Source: Saposhnikovia divaricata
Lineage: Eukaryota > Streptophyta > Magnoliopsida > Apiales > Apiaceae
Assembly: GCA_036435485.1 (NCBI GenBank)
Contig: CM071596.1
Location: forward strand, 137,231,001 to 137,295,000
Direction of reading: 5' to 3'
DNA: 64,000 nt
A program made the translations under genes and the position numbers. The notes below the pieces were generated by a model that ran no database searches, was not told the origin of the DNA, and worked only from the letters and a program-made list of their open reading frames with translations. This document shows positions 1 to 9,431 of this stretch, piece after piece (position 1 is the stretch's first letter; each line of letters opens with the position of its first letter).

Positions 1-623
1 TTCTCAACCACATGCACTTGAACATTCTGCTTAAAGAGTCCTTCAGCTGCCTGATGTTCTGTCAGAAGTTCCGCGAGACTATACATCCTTTTGTTCATGG
101 TGTAATTCAAGCGGAACTGCTCAAAACTTTTGGGCAGACTCATAAGGATGATATCGATCTGGGTTTCCCCATAAATATCAGCACCAAGGATCTTCATCTC
201 ATTCAGATGAGACATCATCCTGAGAACATGATCCCTTACAGGTGTTCCTTCAATCATCTGAGTGTTCATTAAAGCCTTCATTGCTACTTGCCTAGCAGCC
301 CTATTCTGTTCTCCAAAAAGTTCCTTGAGATTAAAGAGCATATCTGAAGCAGTGGCCATAGCCTGATGCTGATGCTGCAAAACACCCGACATTGCTGCCA
401 GAATGTAACATCGTGACATCTCATCAGCCTTAACCCACCGCTTATAATACTCCTTCTCACTTTCAGGAGCATCTTCAGCAGGCTGATCTGGCTTGGGTTC
501 ATAAGTACAAAATTTGTACTCCTCTGCAGTCAACACTATGTCCAAATAACGTTTCCATTCAATATAGTTCGGTCCAGTAAGTTTGTTATCCTTAAGTATG
601 GTGAATAGTGGATTAAAGCCCAT
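1..623 (-). CDS. Copia gag, N-terminal part (UBN2-type), open at window edge
   Basis: An uninterrupted frame of 207 codons starts at the ATG at 623-621 and is still open at base 1. The translation has the features of plant copia Gag of the UBN2 group: an N-terminal NKLTGPNYIEWKRYLDIVLT block (about residues 11-30), a central ADEMSRCYILAAMSGVLQHQHQ region, FGEQNRAARQ, and a C-terminal LPKSFEQFRLNY followed by SLAELL. Gag forms the cytoplasmic virus-like particle that packages element RNA. The CCHC zinc knuckle would lie further 3', outside the window. The start was chosen because it is the first ATG of the open frame and gives the usual short N-terminus. There is no frameshift in the visible part, unlike every other gag here. 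Confidence 0.85.
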   Translation of the reverse strand, partial: MGFNPLFTILKDNKLTGPNYIEWKRYLDIVLTAEEYKFCTYEPKPDQPAEDAPESEKEYYKRWVKADEMSRCYILAAMSGVLQHQHQAMATASDMLFNLKELFGEQNRAARQVAMKALMNTQMIEGTPVRDHVLRMMSHLNEMKILGADIYGETQIDIILMSLPKSFEQFRLNYTMNKRMYSLAELLTEHQAAEGLFKQNVQVHVVE

Positions 624-751
624 AATGATCTAATCCTGAGAATCATACATGTAACACATAATCAGAGAGTTGCACAAATCTTAAAACCTATTGGTTTCCT
701 CTAACAATTAATTAAAATTAATGCACTAATATTTAAACACCATAAGTATCT

Positions 752-1183
752 GGTACGCCACGATGGGTGACATATATACCACTTAAATTCGTTTAAATAT
801 TACTTCGGTCCTATTACTAAATAATATGCCACGTTAGGGTGGACTATATATTATTTTTCATAGCTAAGTGTATACCATTATTAAATCTTAAATTACTTAA
901 AACCGAATACATCCGTTTGATATATTAATGGATAATTCCCAGGTCTCGGAAGAGTCACAACGGCCTCGCTTAATACCCAATTCCTAGACAGAATTCTCCA
1001 TAGTCAACATAAAAAAGAGTATCCAATTTTCCTAACGAATTCTATGAAACTTGGTACGTCACGTTAGGGTGATCTATATACCTTTCAATATTCGTAATTT
1101 AATTTAAGAATTTTGTTCTAGTAATTTCTACAACCTTTTAAAATACCGTAAATAGTACGCCATGTTAGGTGATCATATATACC
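752..1183. repeat. Four dispersed ~30-bp direct repeats in the D leader
   Basis: Copies begin near 752, 823, 1053 and 1154. They share the pattern GGTACGCCACGTTAGGGTGA followed by a TATATACC-like end. The copies differ by a few substitutions and are separated by unrelated AT-rich sequence, so this is an interspersed array rather than a simple tandem one. Confidence 0.7.
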
Positions 1184-1637
1184 ATCTACATTATTTAAAA
1201 GATTATATTACATATAAAATAATGGAGACCGTGGGATTTAATTCCTAATTAATTCCCTCACCCACTTAGAATTTTTATTTAAAAAATTGAGGAATTTTAT
1301 CTAGCATGCATCGCCTTATGTTATTTAATCGCAGTCCACATGTATCAAAATACACAAAACACATAACATAACAGCATGCTATTCATGATTAAAGCATAAT
1401 AAAAATATACTATGTCCATGTCGTCCTAATTATGTTAAACATGCAATTAAAAAATAATTACACACATAATTAACAACATACATAACATAATTAAATAAAT
1501 CAATAATCAAAATCAGTGGAAAAAATTAAAATAAAATTTTCCACTATTATGGCCCCTTGAAAAAAAAAATTCCAACCCTGTATTCTGCTGAAAAAACATT
1601 TTCTGCCAAAAAAACTGTTGTTGCGCAGCTTGTAGAC

Positions 1638-1780
1638 GCGTTACAGCCCTGGAGGCCCTGTCGCGCATGACGCACATGCGTTACAGCCCTGGAAACCCTG
1701 TTGCGCATGTGCATCCTACGTTACACCCCTGTTAGCTATTGTAACGCAGGACAGACCTGCGTTACAGCCCTCTAGCAGAT
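1638..1780. repeat. GC-rich tandem repeat, period about 40 bp, four units
   Basis: Units start at 1638, 1678, 1718 and 1759, each beginning with (G/A)CGTTACAGCCCTGG or a close variant. The first two add a CCCTG...GCGCATG segment. Base composition contrasts sharply with the AT-rich surroundings. The array lies inside the leader of element D. Confidence 0.8.
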
Positions 1781-2209
1781 TTTTCACGCGTCTTCCTGTT
1801 TCTGTTTCTGTCGCCACCAGTTTCTGAATTCCTGATGCTTAATCGATTAACAGCCATAGCAGGCCCTTCAATCAGCTTCGTAGCGGATAAATTTTTTTCT
1901 CCGTTTTGATTTCCGATCGCACATAATTGTTACAAAATACCCGGATTATACAAAATCCATCAAACAATTACAAAAAAATAGATCTAATACAAAACTAATT
2001 TATAAAATCTATTCTAACAAGATCAACCCTCGTGTTTTACAACCACGATAAACCACGTGGAAACCAAAAAAAATAACCACTATTAAACCACGTGGGATCC
2101 AAACACATAATTAAAAAATACATGGCCATAATAGTGGATAACAACCTGCAAATCAGAATATACAAGCCTACCACTATATACATGCATATATAATTACGAC
2201 ATGGACATC

Positions 2210-2294
2210 GTATCAAAAATCGCAGAACCATTGAACCTAGCTCTTGATGCCAATTGTTGGGACAATCAGATCTTGGCACTGCGATTTTTGATAC
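2210..2294 (-). other. 16-bp inverted repeat bracketing the D primer-binding site
   Basis: Bases 2210-2225 and 2279-2294 are perfect reverse complements of 16 bp (core TATCAAAAATCGCAG). One arm lies in the leader and the other in U5 of the LTR, so the element RNA could fold with the primer-binding site in the loop. Confidence 0.75.
2240..2254 (-). promoter_or_regulatory. Primer-binding site of element D
   Basis: On the minus strand the bases directly after the LTR read ATTGGCATCAAGAGC. This resembles the TGGTATCAGAGC-type site complementary to the 3' end of initiator tRNA-Met, which primes minus-strand DNA synthesis in most plant copia elements. The match has small differences. Confidence 0.75.
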
Positions 2295-3282
2295 AATAAA
2301 TTAACAAGTACGAATAGAAAAGTCACCTTGTTAACGGTTGATTCCACGCTCTTCAAATGTATTCCCAAATTCCCTTAAGCGAAGTGTGACCTTCGTCTTC
2401 TCAAGTTAACCTCTCTTCTTACTCCTAGGTGGCTACAAAATTTTTCGACCAACCCTAGCAAGAAGAGAATAAGAATATATATAGGGCTACAATAGGGATC
2501 ATGGACAATCAGGTTGGGCCTTCTAATTACATCTTGGGCATAGCCCAATGTAATTAAATATTAATTCAATTCACTAAAGAATTAATATTTGCACTACCTT
2601 TCCCAATACCGTAATTTAATTAATTAATTCGGTTCCAATATTATTTGCTTATTAAATTCCCCATGTTTAAAATATCGCATGTCCATTAATTAAATAAATT
2701 ACTGATAATTCATTTAATTAATATCTTTTATCCTTGATCATCCACTCAACCTTTATTTAATTATGCCGGAATAAATCCACCTGCAGGGTTTCACATAATT
2801 AAATCTTTTTGAGCTTTCAAGGGGACATCATTAACCCGAATATTATCAGGACATGGATTTCTTCAATAAATAATATTCACCATATATATTATTTCATCAC
2901 CCAAAATATAATGAAATAAATCAAAAGAATTATTTCATATATAAATCAAAGCATGTAAATAATATACACGTGTCAATTACTATATCTGGATTAAGAACCT
3001 AAGCATTAATAATAACATAGAATCTTAGTTGACCTTCTTAATCAGTATAAGGGAACAATTCTAAATTTGATCCTGTTCAATATACACAAAGTATACTAGT
3101 ATTATTTAATAGTCAATATAAACTATTCTAAATAATACTACAGCCATACCAGTGGATTGTCCAATACCACCTGTGCTGTGAACCTTATTATATTATATAA
3201 ACCGTATTTAACAATCTAATATTCTGTATCCCATTTGATACTAGATTGTCCACAATATATAATATTAGACAGCACGTAAACA
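2255..3282 (-). repeat. 5' LTR of element D (1028 bp)
   Basis: On the minus strand the LTR begins TGTTTACGTGCTGTC and ends GTCCCAACA, with TG...CA termini, directly followed by the primer-binding site. The outer boundary at 3282 is inferred from the terminal AACA and from element-B-like sequence beyond it. It could be off by a few tens of bases, because the first integrase codons of B after it are degenerate. Confidence 0.7.
2475..2484 (-). promoter_or_regulatory. Probable TATA box of the D LTR
   Basis: CTATATATAT on the minus strand, about 230 bp before the end of the LTR, is the best core-promoter candidate. Transcription from here would give a short R-U5. Confidence 0.45.
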
Positions 3283-3329
3283 TTTAAATGATTCTCAATA
3301 AAACTAGGCCAGAAATAAATGTATATATT

Positions 3330-3883
3330 TTAAATAAATATTTTCAGTATACACCAACAAAAACACCATATGAGATGGTGAGGGAAAAGAAGCCAAACCT
3401 GAAATATTTTTATATTTTTGGGTGCAAATGTTTTGTGTTGAAAACTCACCCTGAACAGTTGACCAGATTTGAGTTAAAAGCTGATGAAGGAATATTTGTT
3501 GGCTATCCGCTGTCAACTAAGGCATTTAGAGTTTATAATCTGAGACCAAGGTGATCATAGAGTCAATTCATGTGTCATTTGATGACAAGAAAATAACTTG
3601 ACTTAAAGATGTAGATGAACATGATCAACTGCACTTTGAAAATGAAGACTTAATCTCTGATGAAGTAAACTCTGATGAAACTGATCTGACAAACTCTGTT
3701 GAAGCATACTCTGAACCTTTACTGGTAAACACTAAAGAAACTTCTCAGCCAGAACAAAGGGGAGAACCAGTTGAGGGGGAGCATGATCAAAATGATGACT
3801 CAAATTCTGATAGTGAGTCAACTGAAAAGTCTGGATCAAACTCTAATGACTCAAACTCTGAAAGTGCAAAATCTGACAATTCA
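3330..3883 (+). pseudogene. Element B integrase C-terminal region and linker (fragment)
   Basis: The translation shows TPYEMVREKKPNLKYFYIFG, GCKCFVLKTHPE and DEGIFVGYPLSTKAFRVYN, the hallmark end of copia integrase (the GKGY-like region before RT). It is followed by an acidic Asn/Ser/Asp/Glu-rich linker with repeated NSD and NSE. A one-base deletion near 3548 shifts the frame (CCAAGG where ACCAAGG is usual), and a TGA follows near 3599. The 5' end is lost at the D insertion and the 3' end is cut by element A at 3884. The catalytic residues of the integrase core are absent here. Confidence 0.75.
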
Positions 3884-6035
3884 TGTAAGAACCCAGATTT
3901 TGGGTGGAATTAAAACTTTTATTTATTTAATGATGTAAGAATGAATAGTGGTTACGACTACAATGTAATAGTTGATATTTTGAAGGAACGAATGGAATTC
4001 GACTTTATTATTTCTATGTCTTGAAGAATGCTAATGATTGACAACTTAGGTAAGAATAATCTATCTCCTAGGGGAATAAGGTATGACAATTCCAAGCAGG
4101 AGAATATTCTCATGTCATCCAGATCGATAACGATTAATCTAGTGGTTCCGTAAAAAGGTTAAGGAACGATCGAAAGAGAATACAGACAATTGTACAACCC
4201 TAAGAGAATAAGTAAAGAATAAAGAATGAATAGTATTTTGGTGGAGATAAGAATAATATGAGATGACACTATATAGAAGTATTCGGAACGGATTTCCGAG
4301 TTCGTATTAGTGATCCATGGGGAAAATAAGTGTATGTAAAAGCTGTCGGATTCTGAAAAACCGCACTTTTATTTTCTCCGAGAGTTCCCTGGACACTGAT
4401 AGCCTTAAGGATTTAACGAATGGATTTAAGGAATATAAATTGGAAAGATAGAAAGAAAGATGGAGAATGATAGTATTAATATTAAGAGGATTCCCGGTAA
4501 ACCTTAATTAGAAATCCGTGAAATATTCCTACGAACGATCAATCGAAACGAGCAATAACCGGACACAGAATCAGGCAGAGAAAGCGAGATACATGCATGA
4601 GCAAGTGATAAATATCTAGTAACTAGCAAGTAACTAGATTAATTAGAATACAACCAGTACTTAGAAATCAAAACTCTTGGTTAGCTTTCCACCATGCAAA
4701 ACACAACACTTGTCCATCCATTTCATCATCCAATACATCATCACTTTATTAAAGTGGCTTTTTGATGAGAGACTAGCTAAAACTCATCTTAATAATTCAC
4801 TTTATCATACAACCAAGCAAAGAAACAAGGCAAAAACTCTCTCCCCCCTTTCATGTATTCCATTCGACCAAAGCAAGAAATTCCAAAACCAAAATCCAAC
4901 TTCCAACCATTCTTGAAATTTATATGGTGAGTCCTATATTTCATAAAACTAATCTCCATGAAATCTTAGCTCCAAACTCCTTTGTTTCCATTTTCAAATA
5001 AATCATACAAGAGGAGCATGAATAGTGTTCTTCAAGATATAACTTGTTTTTTTCTTGTTTTCATGGTTAATCTAGCAGGCTTAAGCACTCCTAAGGATCA
5101 TACAAGGCTTAGTAAGGCTATATCATACTCTAATGAAGATATAAGACTTGAAAACCCTTGGTGATATTTTGAGATTTTATGGATGATTTAGTGTTAGTAT
5201 GTTATGATATGTTTAGATCCATGTTATTAGTTGATTATGGTTGTGATTTGGTTTATGAACCATAAGATGGTTGATATGAGATGTTGTTAGACTAGTCATG
5301 ATTTTTATCATGTGTTGGAATGGTTGATTTGATCATGGTGTGATCGTGATAAAGTGTAAAAACTTTGGAAAACGAGTAAACATAGCCGTTATAATGTCCG
5401 ATTTTACAATATCATGTATTGTATGCCATTTTTCGTGTCAAAACCCTAATGTCCGGAAACTTTTTCTGCCATGATTAGATAGATTATGTTATGAGCTTCG
5501 TTTTGATATAAAGAACATGTGAAACGGACTTACGGTTTAGGAGTTACGGCGGGTTTACTAAAAGTAGTTCGAAACCGTAAACAAGAATTCGTAACTGAAA
5601 TTGAACCCTCGTAAAATACGTAAGTCAGTGGCGAATCTTGGTAATTAAATACTAGAGGTAAAAAGGAAGGTGTGAGAGAAAACCTCATGTGAATCGGATC
5701 GTTTTTCGATTTTATAAAAATGTTGGAATCTAGGTTAAACGCGAACGAACCCCTTAAAAGTATAACTTTGGTTATAACTTAGAAAACGAGCGATAAAACT
5801 CGAGATATAATCTTGGTTCGTAATCGATCGAATTTAGAACTTATACGACTAAAGTATACACTAAATGTGAGTACGATGACATGTCTTAATGACGAACAAA
5901 TGTCGAATCGTATCGGTAATAAAAAGAGTTACACATAAAAGGGGTATAACGTGATAATTCGAAAACATGTTTCGACTTAAGTTAATACTTAACCTTTTTA
6001 AAAAGTGTTAAGCGATTAATCTCGAATCTCTTGAC

Positions 6036-6049
6036 TATTTATAGATCGT
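6036..6049 (+). promoter_or_regulatory. Core promoter candidate of the A 5' LTR
   Basis: TATTTATAGATCGT matches TATGTATAGATCGT in the LTRs of element C (54346 and 63488), although most LTR sequence around it is unalignable by eye. The copy in the A 3' LTR is at 16761 (followed by GATCGC). Upstream at 5988-6012 a 25-base imperfect palindrome (CTTAAC...GTTAAG) is present. Transcription would start about 30 bases downstream; this is inference. Confidence 0.55.
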
Positions 6050-6369
6050 CGAGCTGACCCGGGATACCCTACCACTACCCCTACTCGTGCTCAATTACCA
6101 GGAAAGTTTCACCTTTTCCTTTTTAGGCTGTTGTTGTGAATATATATGCTTTCTGTTATACATATGCCATAGCATGCATGCCTACTTTCAAGTCATATTG
6201 ATATACTTGTTCCCTGATTGTTCTTTGGCTTATAAGTAGATAGATAATATATCGATTATAAGCCGGATGTTGTTAAGACCCTTAGAGAAGGGCATATGAA
6301 TCCTATTTGTTGAATATAGGCCGGGAGTCAGTACTTCTTGATATATCGTAATTACTTTCGAGGGAAATA

Positions 6370-6990
6370 TTTAAGTAAATAATTTCCATTATTTGATTGA
6401 CGAATATTATTTGAATATTCGCCCGAGACTATTTAATTAATGATCATTACTTCAAATATTTATTTGAACGTTATCTATCCAATGAATATTATTTTTCAAT
6501 ATTCATTCAAAGACGAACCATTTATCGGATATTATTTCAAATATTTCTTCAAAATCTTCGATGATTAAATAAATATCATTCGGACATTCATTTAGAACAT
6601 CATGTATTAAGGGAATATTATTCTCGAATATTCCTTTAAGGTTTGACTTATTAAATGAATATCACTTGGATATTCATTTAAATTATTAATTATTAAATGA
6701 ATATTATTTTTGAATATTAATTTGAAGTCTTATTTACTTAACGAATATTATTCCAAACATTCCTTTCAAAATTATTTGATAAATGAATATTATTTTAATA
6801 TTCATTTAAGTAATTATTTATTCAATAAATATTTTCTTAATATTCCTTCAAGGATTATTTTGAGAAATACTCTGATTAAAAATATTCTTTCATTCATTAA
6901 ATACTTCCGACTCAATAAATATTCTATAAATATTTATTCAATACTTGGAAACAACTTCAATGTTGTTTATTATTCTTCAAATATTGTCTT
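6370..6990. repeat. AT-rich array of short palindromic units in the A LTR
   Basis: About nine units, spaced 60-75 bp, each carry a small inverted repeat of the form AATGAATATTATTT-N-AATATTCATT. The same array is in the 3' LTR (about 17090-17670) and, on the other strand, in LTR G (about 51840-52390). The 3' LTR copy has lost roughly 40 bp between two TTAAATGAATAT repeats, which explains most of the length difference between the two LTRs. Confidence 0.75.
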
Positions 6991-7500
6991 CGACCTTCGA
7001 TCATTCTGAAAATTCTTCGGAGTCATACGATTAATATTATATTAAGAAAGGTCCTCAAGATTCCATTCTTCACTCGAATCTATCTCTTAAATTATAAGGG
7101 AACCATACTTGAGAAAGGTTATTTATATTGTCGACTTCCCGGTCATAATATATCCTTTTCACTCGCAACTTGGTTGCTACGGACTCATTAAGTCCGTGTG
7201 TACCTTCTCATCATTCGAGGTAAAATTGTTGGAACAAGTTGATATCCATTAACAAGCAAAATCTTGGGAAATGTTGGTGAGTTTTCCTTTCCAACTAGAT
7301 ACGACTACTTTGTGGAGTCTTATCAACAAGTATTTCACTTTGGGAAGGGAGGACAAACTCTACATTTCAATGCTGTGGATTTATTCGAACTAGGAGTCGT
7401 GTGTAAGAGGCCGAGTCGCGCGGTCCATCACAAGGCCTAATCATTGGCCAGGGAGTTACTATTAAAGGCAATCTACAAGTGGAGCCGTCAGTTCTTCCTT

Positions 7501-7548
7501 CTACCGGTAGTAAACTATATTGGGCTGTACCATCCCCGACTGATCATC
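7501..7548 (+). promoter_or_regulatory. Conserved LTR block: CTACCGGTAG palindrome and CGACTGATCATC
   Basis: CTACCGGTAG lies at 7501-7510 and CGACTGATCATC at 7537-7548. Both words recur in the same order in the A 3' LTR (18186 onward) and in both element C LTRs (54495-54549; 63637 onward). The 12-mer is also in LTR G at 51251-51262 on the minus strand. Function unknown; a transcription factor or RNA signal is possible. Confidence 0.6.
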
Positions 7549-7615
7549 AGGGAGTGGGACAGCTGGCGCGTGATAACTCCAGTATTGGTTCATCTCCCAA
7601 ATTGGGAATTCCCTG

Positions 7616-7693
7616 CAACATGTATTGAAGAGACTTCTTTCAGGTTGACGGTGTCTTCCGCAACACGTATCGAAGAGACTTCTTTCAGGTTGT
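7616..7693. repeat. Duplicated ~47-bp unit in the A LTR
   Basis: CAACATGTATTGAAGAGACT...TTTCAGGTTG at 7616 recurs at 7663 with C/T and A/G changes. The same duplication is present in the 3' LTR near 18300-18376, so it predates insertion. Confidence 0.7.
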
Positions 7694-7971
7694 AGGACTT
7701 CGAAAAATGTTAATAACTGGAATTGCAATATTTTCCTTGCAAGTTCCTCTTTATATGATAAATGATAACATCTTGCTTATTTTGACTTAACAGATATTTC
7801 CACAAAATAAAAGCTTTAAGTTACCTTGTAACTTCATCGTTCATATTACAATGGCACCAACTTCGTTAATGCATGGCATATGGAAATAATGATATTTCGA
7901 ATTGTTATATACTATCACTGTCCTGTTATATATTTTATTGGTGGGCTATTGCTCACCCTTGCTTATTTATC

Positions 7972-8088
7972 ATGTCACAACAACAGCTAGGACAGATGGC
8001 TCGCGTCAGGCGCACTCGGCGCAAGCGGGTTTCCCGACCCACCGGACTCCCCGCTGAGATGCTAGCCGCCATTGCTGAGGTAGCATAG
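7972..8088 (+). CDS. Small basic ORF inside the A 5' LTR (38 aa)
   Basis: The ATG at 7972 opens 38 codons ending at TAG 8086-8088. The peptide starts MSQQQLGQMARVRRTRRKR and is strongly basic in the first half, with a short Ala/Leu/Glu tail. In the 3' LTR copy (ATG at 18657) a TAG replaces the eighth codon. In LTR G a divergent version around 50780-50880 on the minus strand still encodes SQQQLEQMARTRR, although the downstream tail is changed. Retention of protein similarity in an LTR is unusual, but the frame is short and may not be expressed. Confidence 0.4.
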   Translation: MSQQQLGQMARVRRTRRKRVSRPTGLPAEMLAAIAEVA

Positions 8089-8384
8089 TTAGACAGCTTT
8101 TGTTTCCTGTTTAACTATATATATAATTAATGTAATCAACGGCAAAACTTTTAAACTTATGATGTTATCCTTTTGGATTGTAATAACTTTTATTCGTAAA
8201 CCCTTTTATGTAAGACTTATTTCAATTTCATCTCTGGGACTATAACTGTGTGTGTGTGAGTGGATATTATTGTGGGGTCATAGCATGTTACTTATTGATT
8301 TTGGACTCAATTCAAGTATTATGTATGAGTTATGAGACCGTAACGACCCGATCCCGGACCCCAGATCTGGGTGTGTTACAGAGA

Positions 8385-8396
8385 TGGTATCAGAGC
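8385..8396 (+). promoter_or_regulatory. Primer-binding site of element A
   Basis: TGGTATCAGAGC lies four bases after the 5' LTR end and matches the complement of the 3' end of plant initiator tRNA-Met. Confidence 0.9.
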
Positions 8397-8546
8397 GAGA
8401 GTTATATATCCCAAGAGATGATGCGACGTTATATAATAATAAATTCATTAATATAATAAGAACCCTTGCCAGGTTCACCTAAAACCCTTACGGGAACTTT
8501 TAAGTATCATGATAGTAACATAGTTCGTCTTGTGTAGGCGAGCGAC

Positions 8547-9431
8547 ATGTCGGCCCAGGAGGCAGCTGCGAGACAGCATGATGAGGACATGTTCCGGACT
8601 AGGGACCCGTATTATGAGCACTTGCCTGATGAGGATACTGAGCCTGAGGAGGAGGATCCTGAGGAGGTCCAGGCCGATGCTGATACTGATGTGATTGAGT
8701 CTGAGGAGGAGGACCCTGAGAAGGTCCAGATTGATGCTGATACAGATGTTGTTGAGACTGAGGGGGAGGAGGACCCGGAAGGGGTCCAGACAGGGCAGGA
8801 CGCTGAGTTAGTTGCTGAGGATGAGGATTTTTGGGTTGTATCTGAGATTAGGACCATGGAGGAGGACACTGATATGACCACTGAGCAGGTCATGGCTGCT
8901 GTTGTTGGACAGGCTGTAGATGAGGATGAGCCAGTAGATAATGTAGTAGGGAGTTCAGGACTACGAGTGCCACCCCTCTCTGTTGAGAGAGCCCCTACCC
9001 CACCACCACTACCGGTGAGCCCATTCCCCAATGAGTTTGAGGAGCTTACCCCAGAGCCCCAGCAGACAGAGACTGCAGCTCCAGCTGAGCCATCCACCCC
9101 ACCTCATGTCCCGATAGGAGGAGTCCCAGTATGTGTTCACAACTTGATTGTGAACGGGCTTTATAGAGAGTTGTCAGTGGCGGATGCCAGGTTGGCAGAG
9201 TCTAGGAGGGAGCTAGCAGCGGAGAGAGCCGCCCGGATGAGGTTACAGGGCCGGAGGACTATCAGTGATAGGGTTGGGTATAGGGCTGTGACCCGCATCG
9301 AGTTGAGGGCTCGGGTGAGGGTGCGACAGTTGCCTACTGATGGACATGGTATGGTAGCCAGAGCAGATGCCGAGGAGATTTTTTGCATCGCCATGGGGAG
9401 GGTTCGGATGATGTTTCGTCGTGGCGGCTGA
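8547..9431 (+). CDS. Extra ORF upstream of gag in element A (294 aa, unknown function)
   Basis: This is the only intact long frame in the element. The first 130 residues are very acidic, with three tandem-like EEDPE(E/K/G)VQ blocks near residues 32-85. Residues about 145-190 are proline-rich (PPLSVERAPTPPPLPVSPFP). A short conserved-looking segment VCVHNLIVNGLYRELSVADA follows, then an Arg/Glu/Ala-rich helix able to form a coiled coil, and an arginine-rich end. There is no signal peptide, membrane segment or zinc knuckle. Its position between the primer-binding site and gag recalls ORF1 of Ogre-type elements, but I see no sequence kinship. The ATG lies 150 bases after the primer-binding site. 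Openness in an element with six pol stops may be chance, because its codons are GAG-rich. Confidence 0.65.
   Translation: MSAQEAAARQHDEDMFRTRDPYYEHLPDEDTEPEEEDPEEVQADADTDVIESEEEDPEKVQIDADTDVVETEGEEDPEGVQTGQDAELVAEDEDFWVVSEIRTMEEDTDMTTEQVMAAVVGQAVDEDEPVDNVVGSSGLRVPPLSVERAPTPPPLPVSPFPNEFEELTPEPQQTETAAPAEPSTPPHVPIGGVPVCVHNLIVNGLYRELSVADARLAESRRELAAERAARMRLQGRRTISDRVGYRAVTRIELRARVRVRQLPTDGHGMVARADAEEIFCIAMGRVRMMFRRGG

Larger units (their letters stand above)
624..2239 (-). other. Untranslated leader of element D
   Basis: About 1.6 kb lie between the primer-binding site and the gag start, with no convincing reading frame. The leader is AT-rich, apart from a GC-rich tandem repeat near 1638-1780. 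It also holds four scattered copies of a roughly 30-bp repeat at 752-1183. Long leaders of this kind usually carry packaging and translation signals; which of these repeats serve that role is unknown. Confidence 0.7.
1..3282 (-). mobile_element. Element D: 5' part of a Ty1/copia retrotransposon (partial)
   Basis: Read on the minus strand, the order is LTR (3282-2255), primer-binding site, long leader and gag, which runs off the window at base 1. Sequence to the right of the LTR at 3283 reads into the integrase of another copia element on the plus strand, so D inserted into element B. The far LTR, pol and second target-site duplication lie outside the window. The gag frame has no stop, which suggests D is younger than B. 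Confidence 0.85.
3884..8380 (+). repeat. 5' LTR of element A (4497 bp)
   Basis: The LTR starts TGTAAGAACCC and ends GGTGTGTTACA, and is matched end to end by 14602-19065. From left to right it holds a purine-rich start, a pyrimidine-rich leader-like stretch near 4840, a TATA-like core at 6036, an AT-rich tract of palindromic units at 6370-6990, a conserved palindrome/12-mer block near 7500, a duplicated 47-bp unit near 7616, a hairpin at 7940 and a 38-codon basic ORF at 7972. There are no long open frames. Confidence 0.92.

Noticed and set aside
4677..5164. Short frames in the A LTR resembling small proteins
   Set aside because: No family features, and the copies in the 3' LTR differ by length and frame; they are better read as leader-like non-coding sequence.
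6710..7009. Asn/Tyr/Leu-rich 99-codon frame in the A LTR, repeated at 17393
   Set aside because: It follows the AT-rich palindromic array and is repeated only because the LTR is repeated.
7444..7728. Overlapping 75-83 codon frames on both strands around the conserved palindrome
   Set aside because: The repeated residues come from the 47-bp duplication; no start context or homology.
8612..9097. 161-codon serine-rich frame on the minus strand
   Set aside because: Antisense shadow of the acidic GAG-rich ORF on the plus strand; serine runs mirror its glutamate codons.
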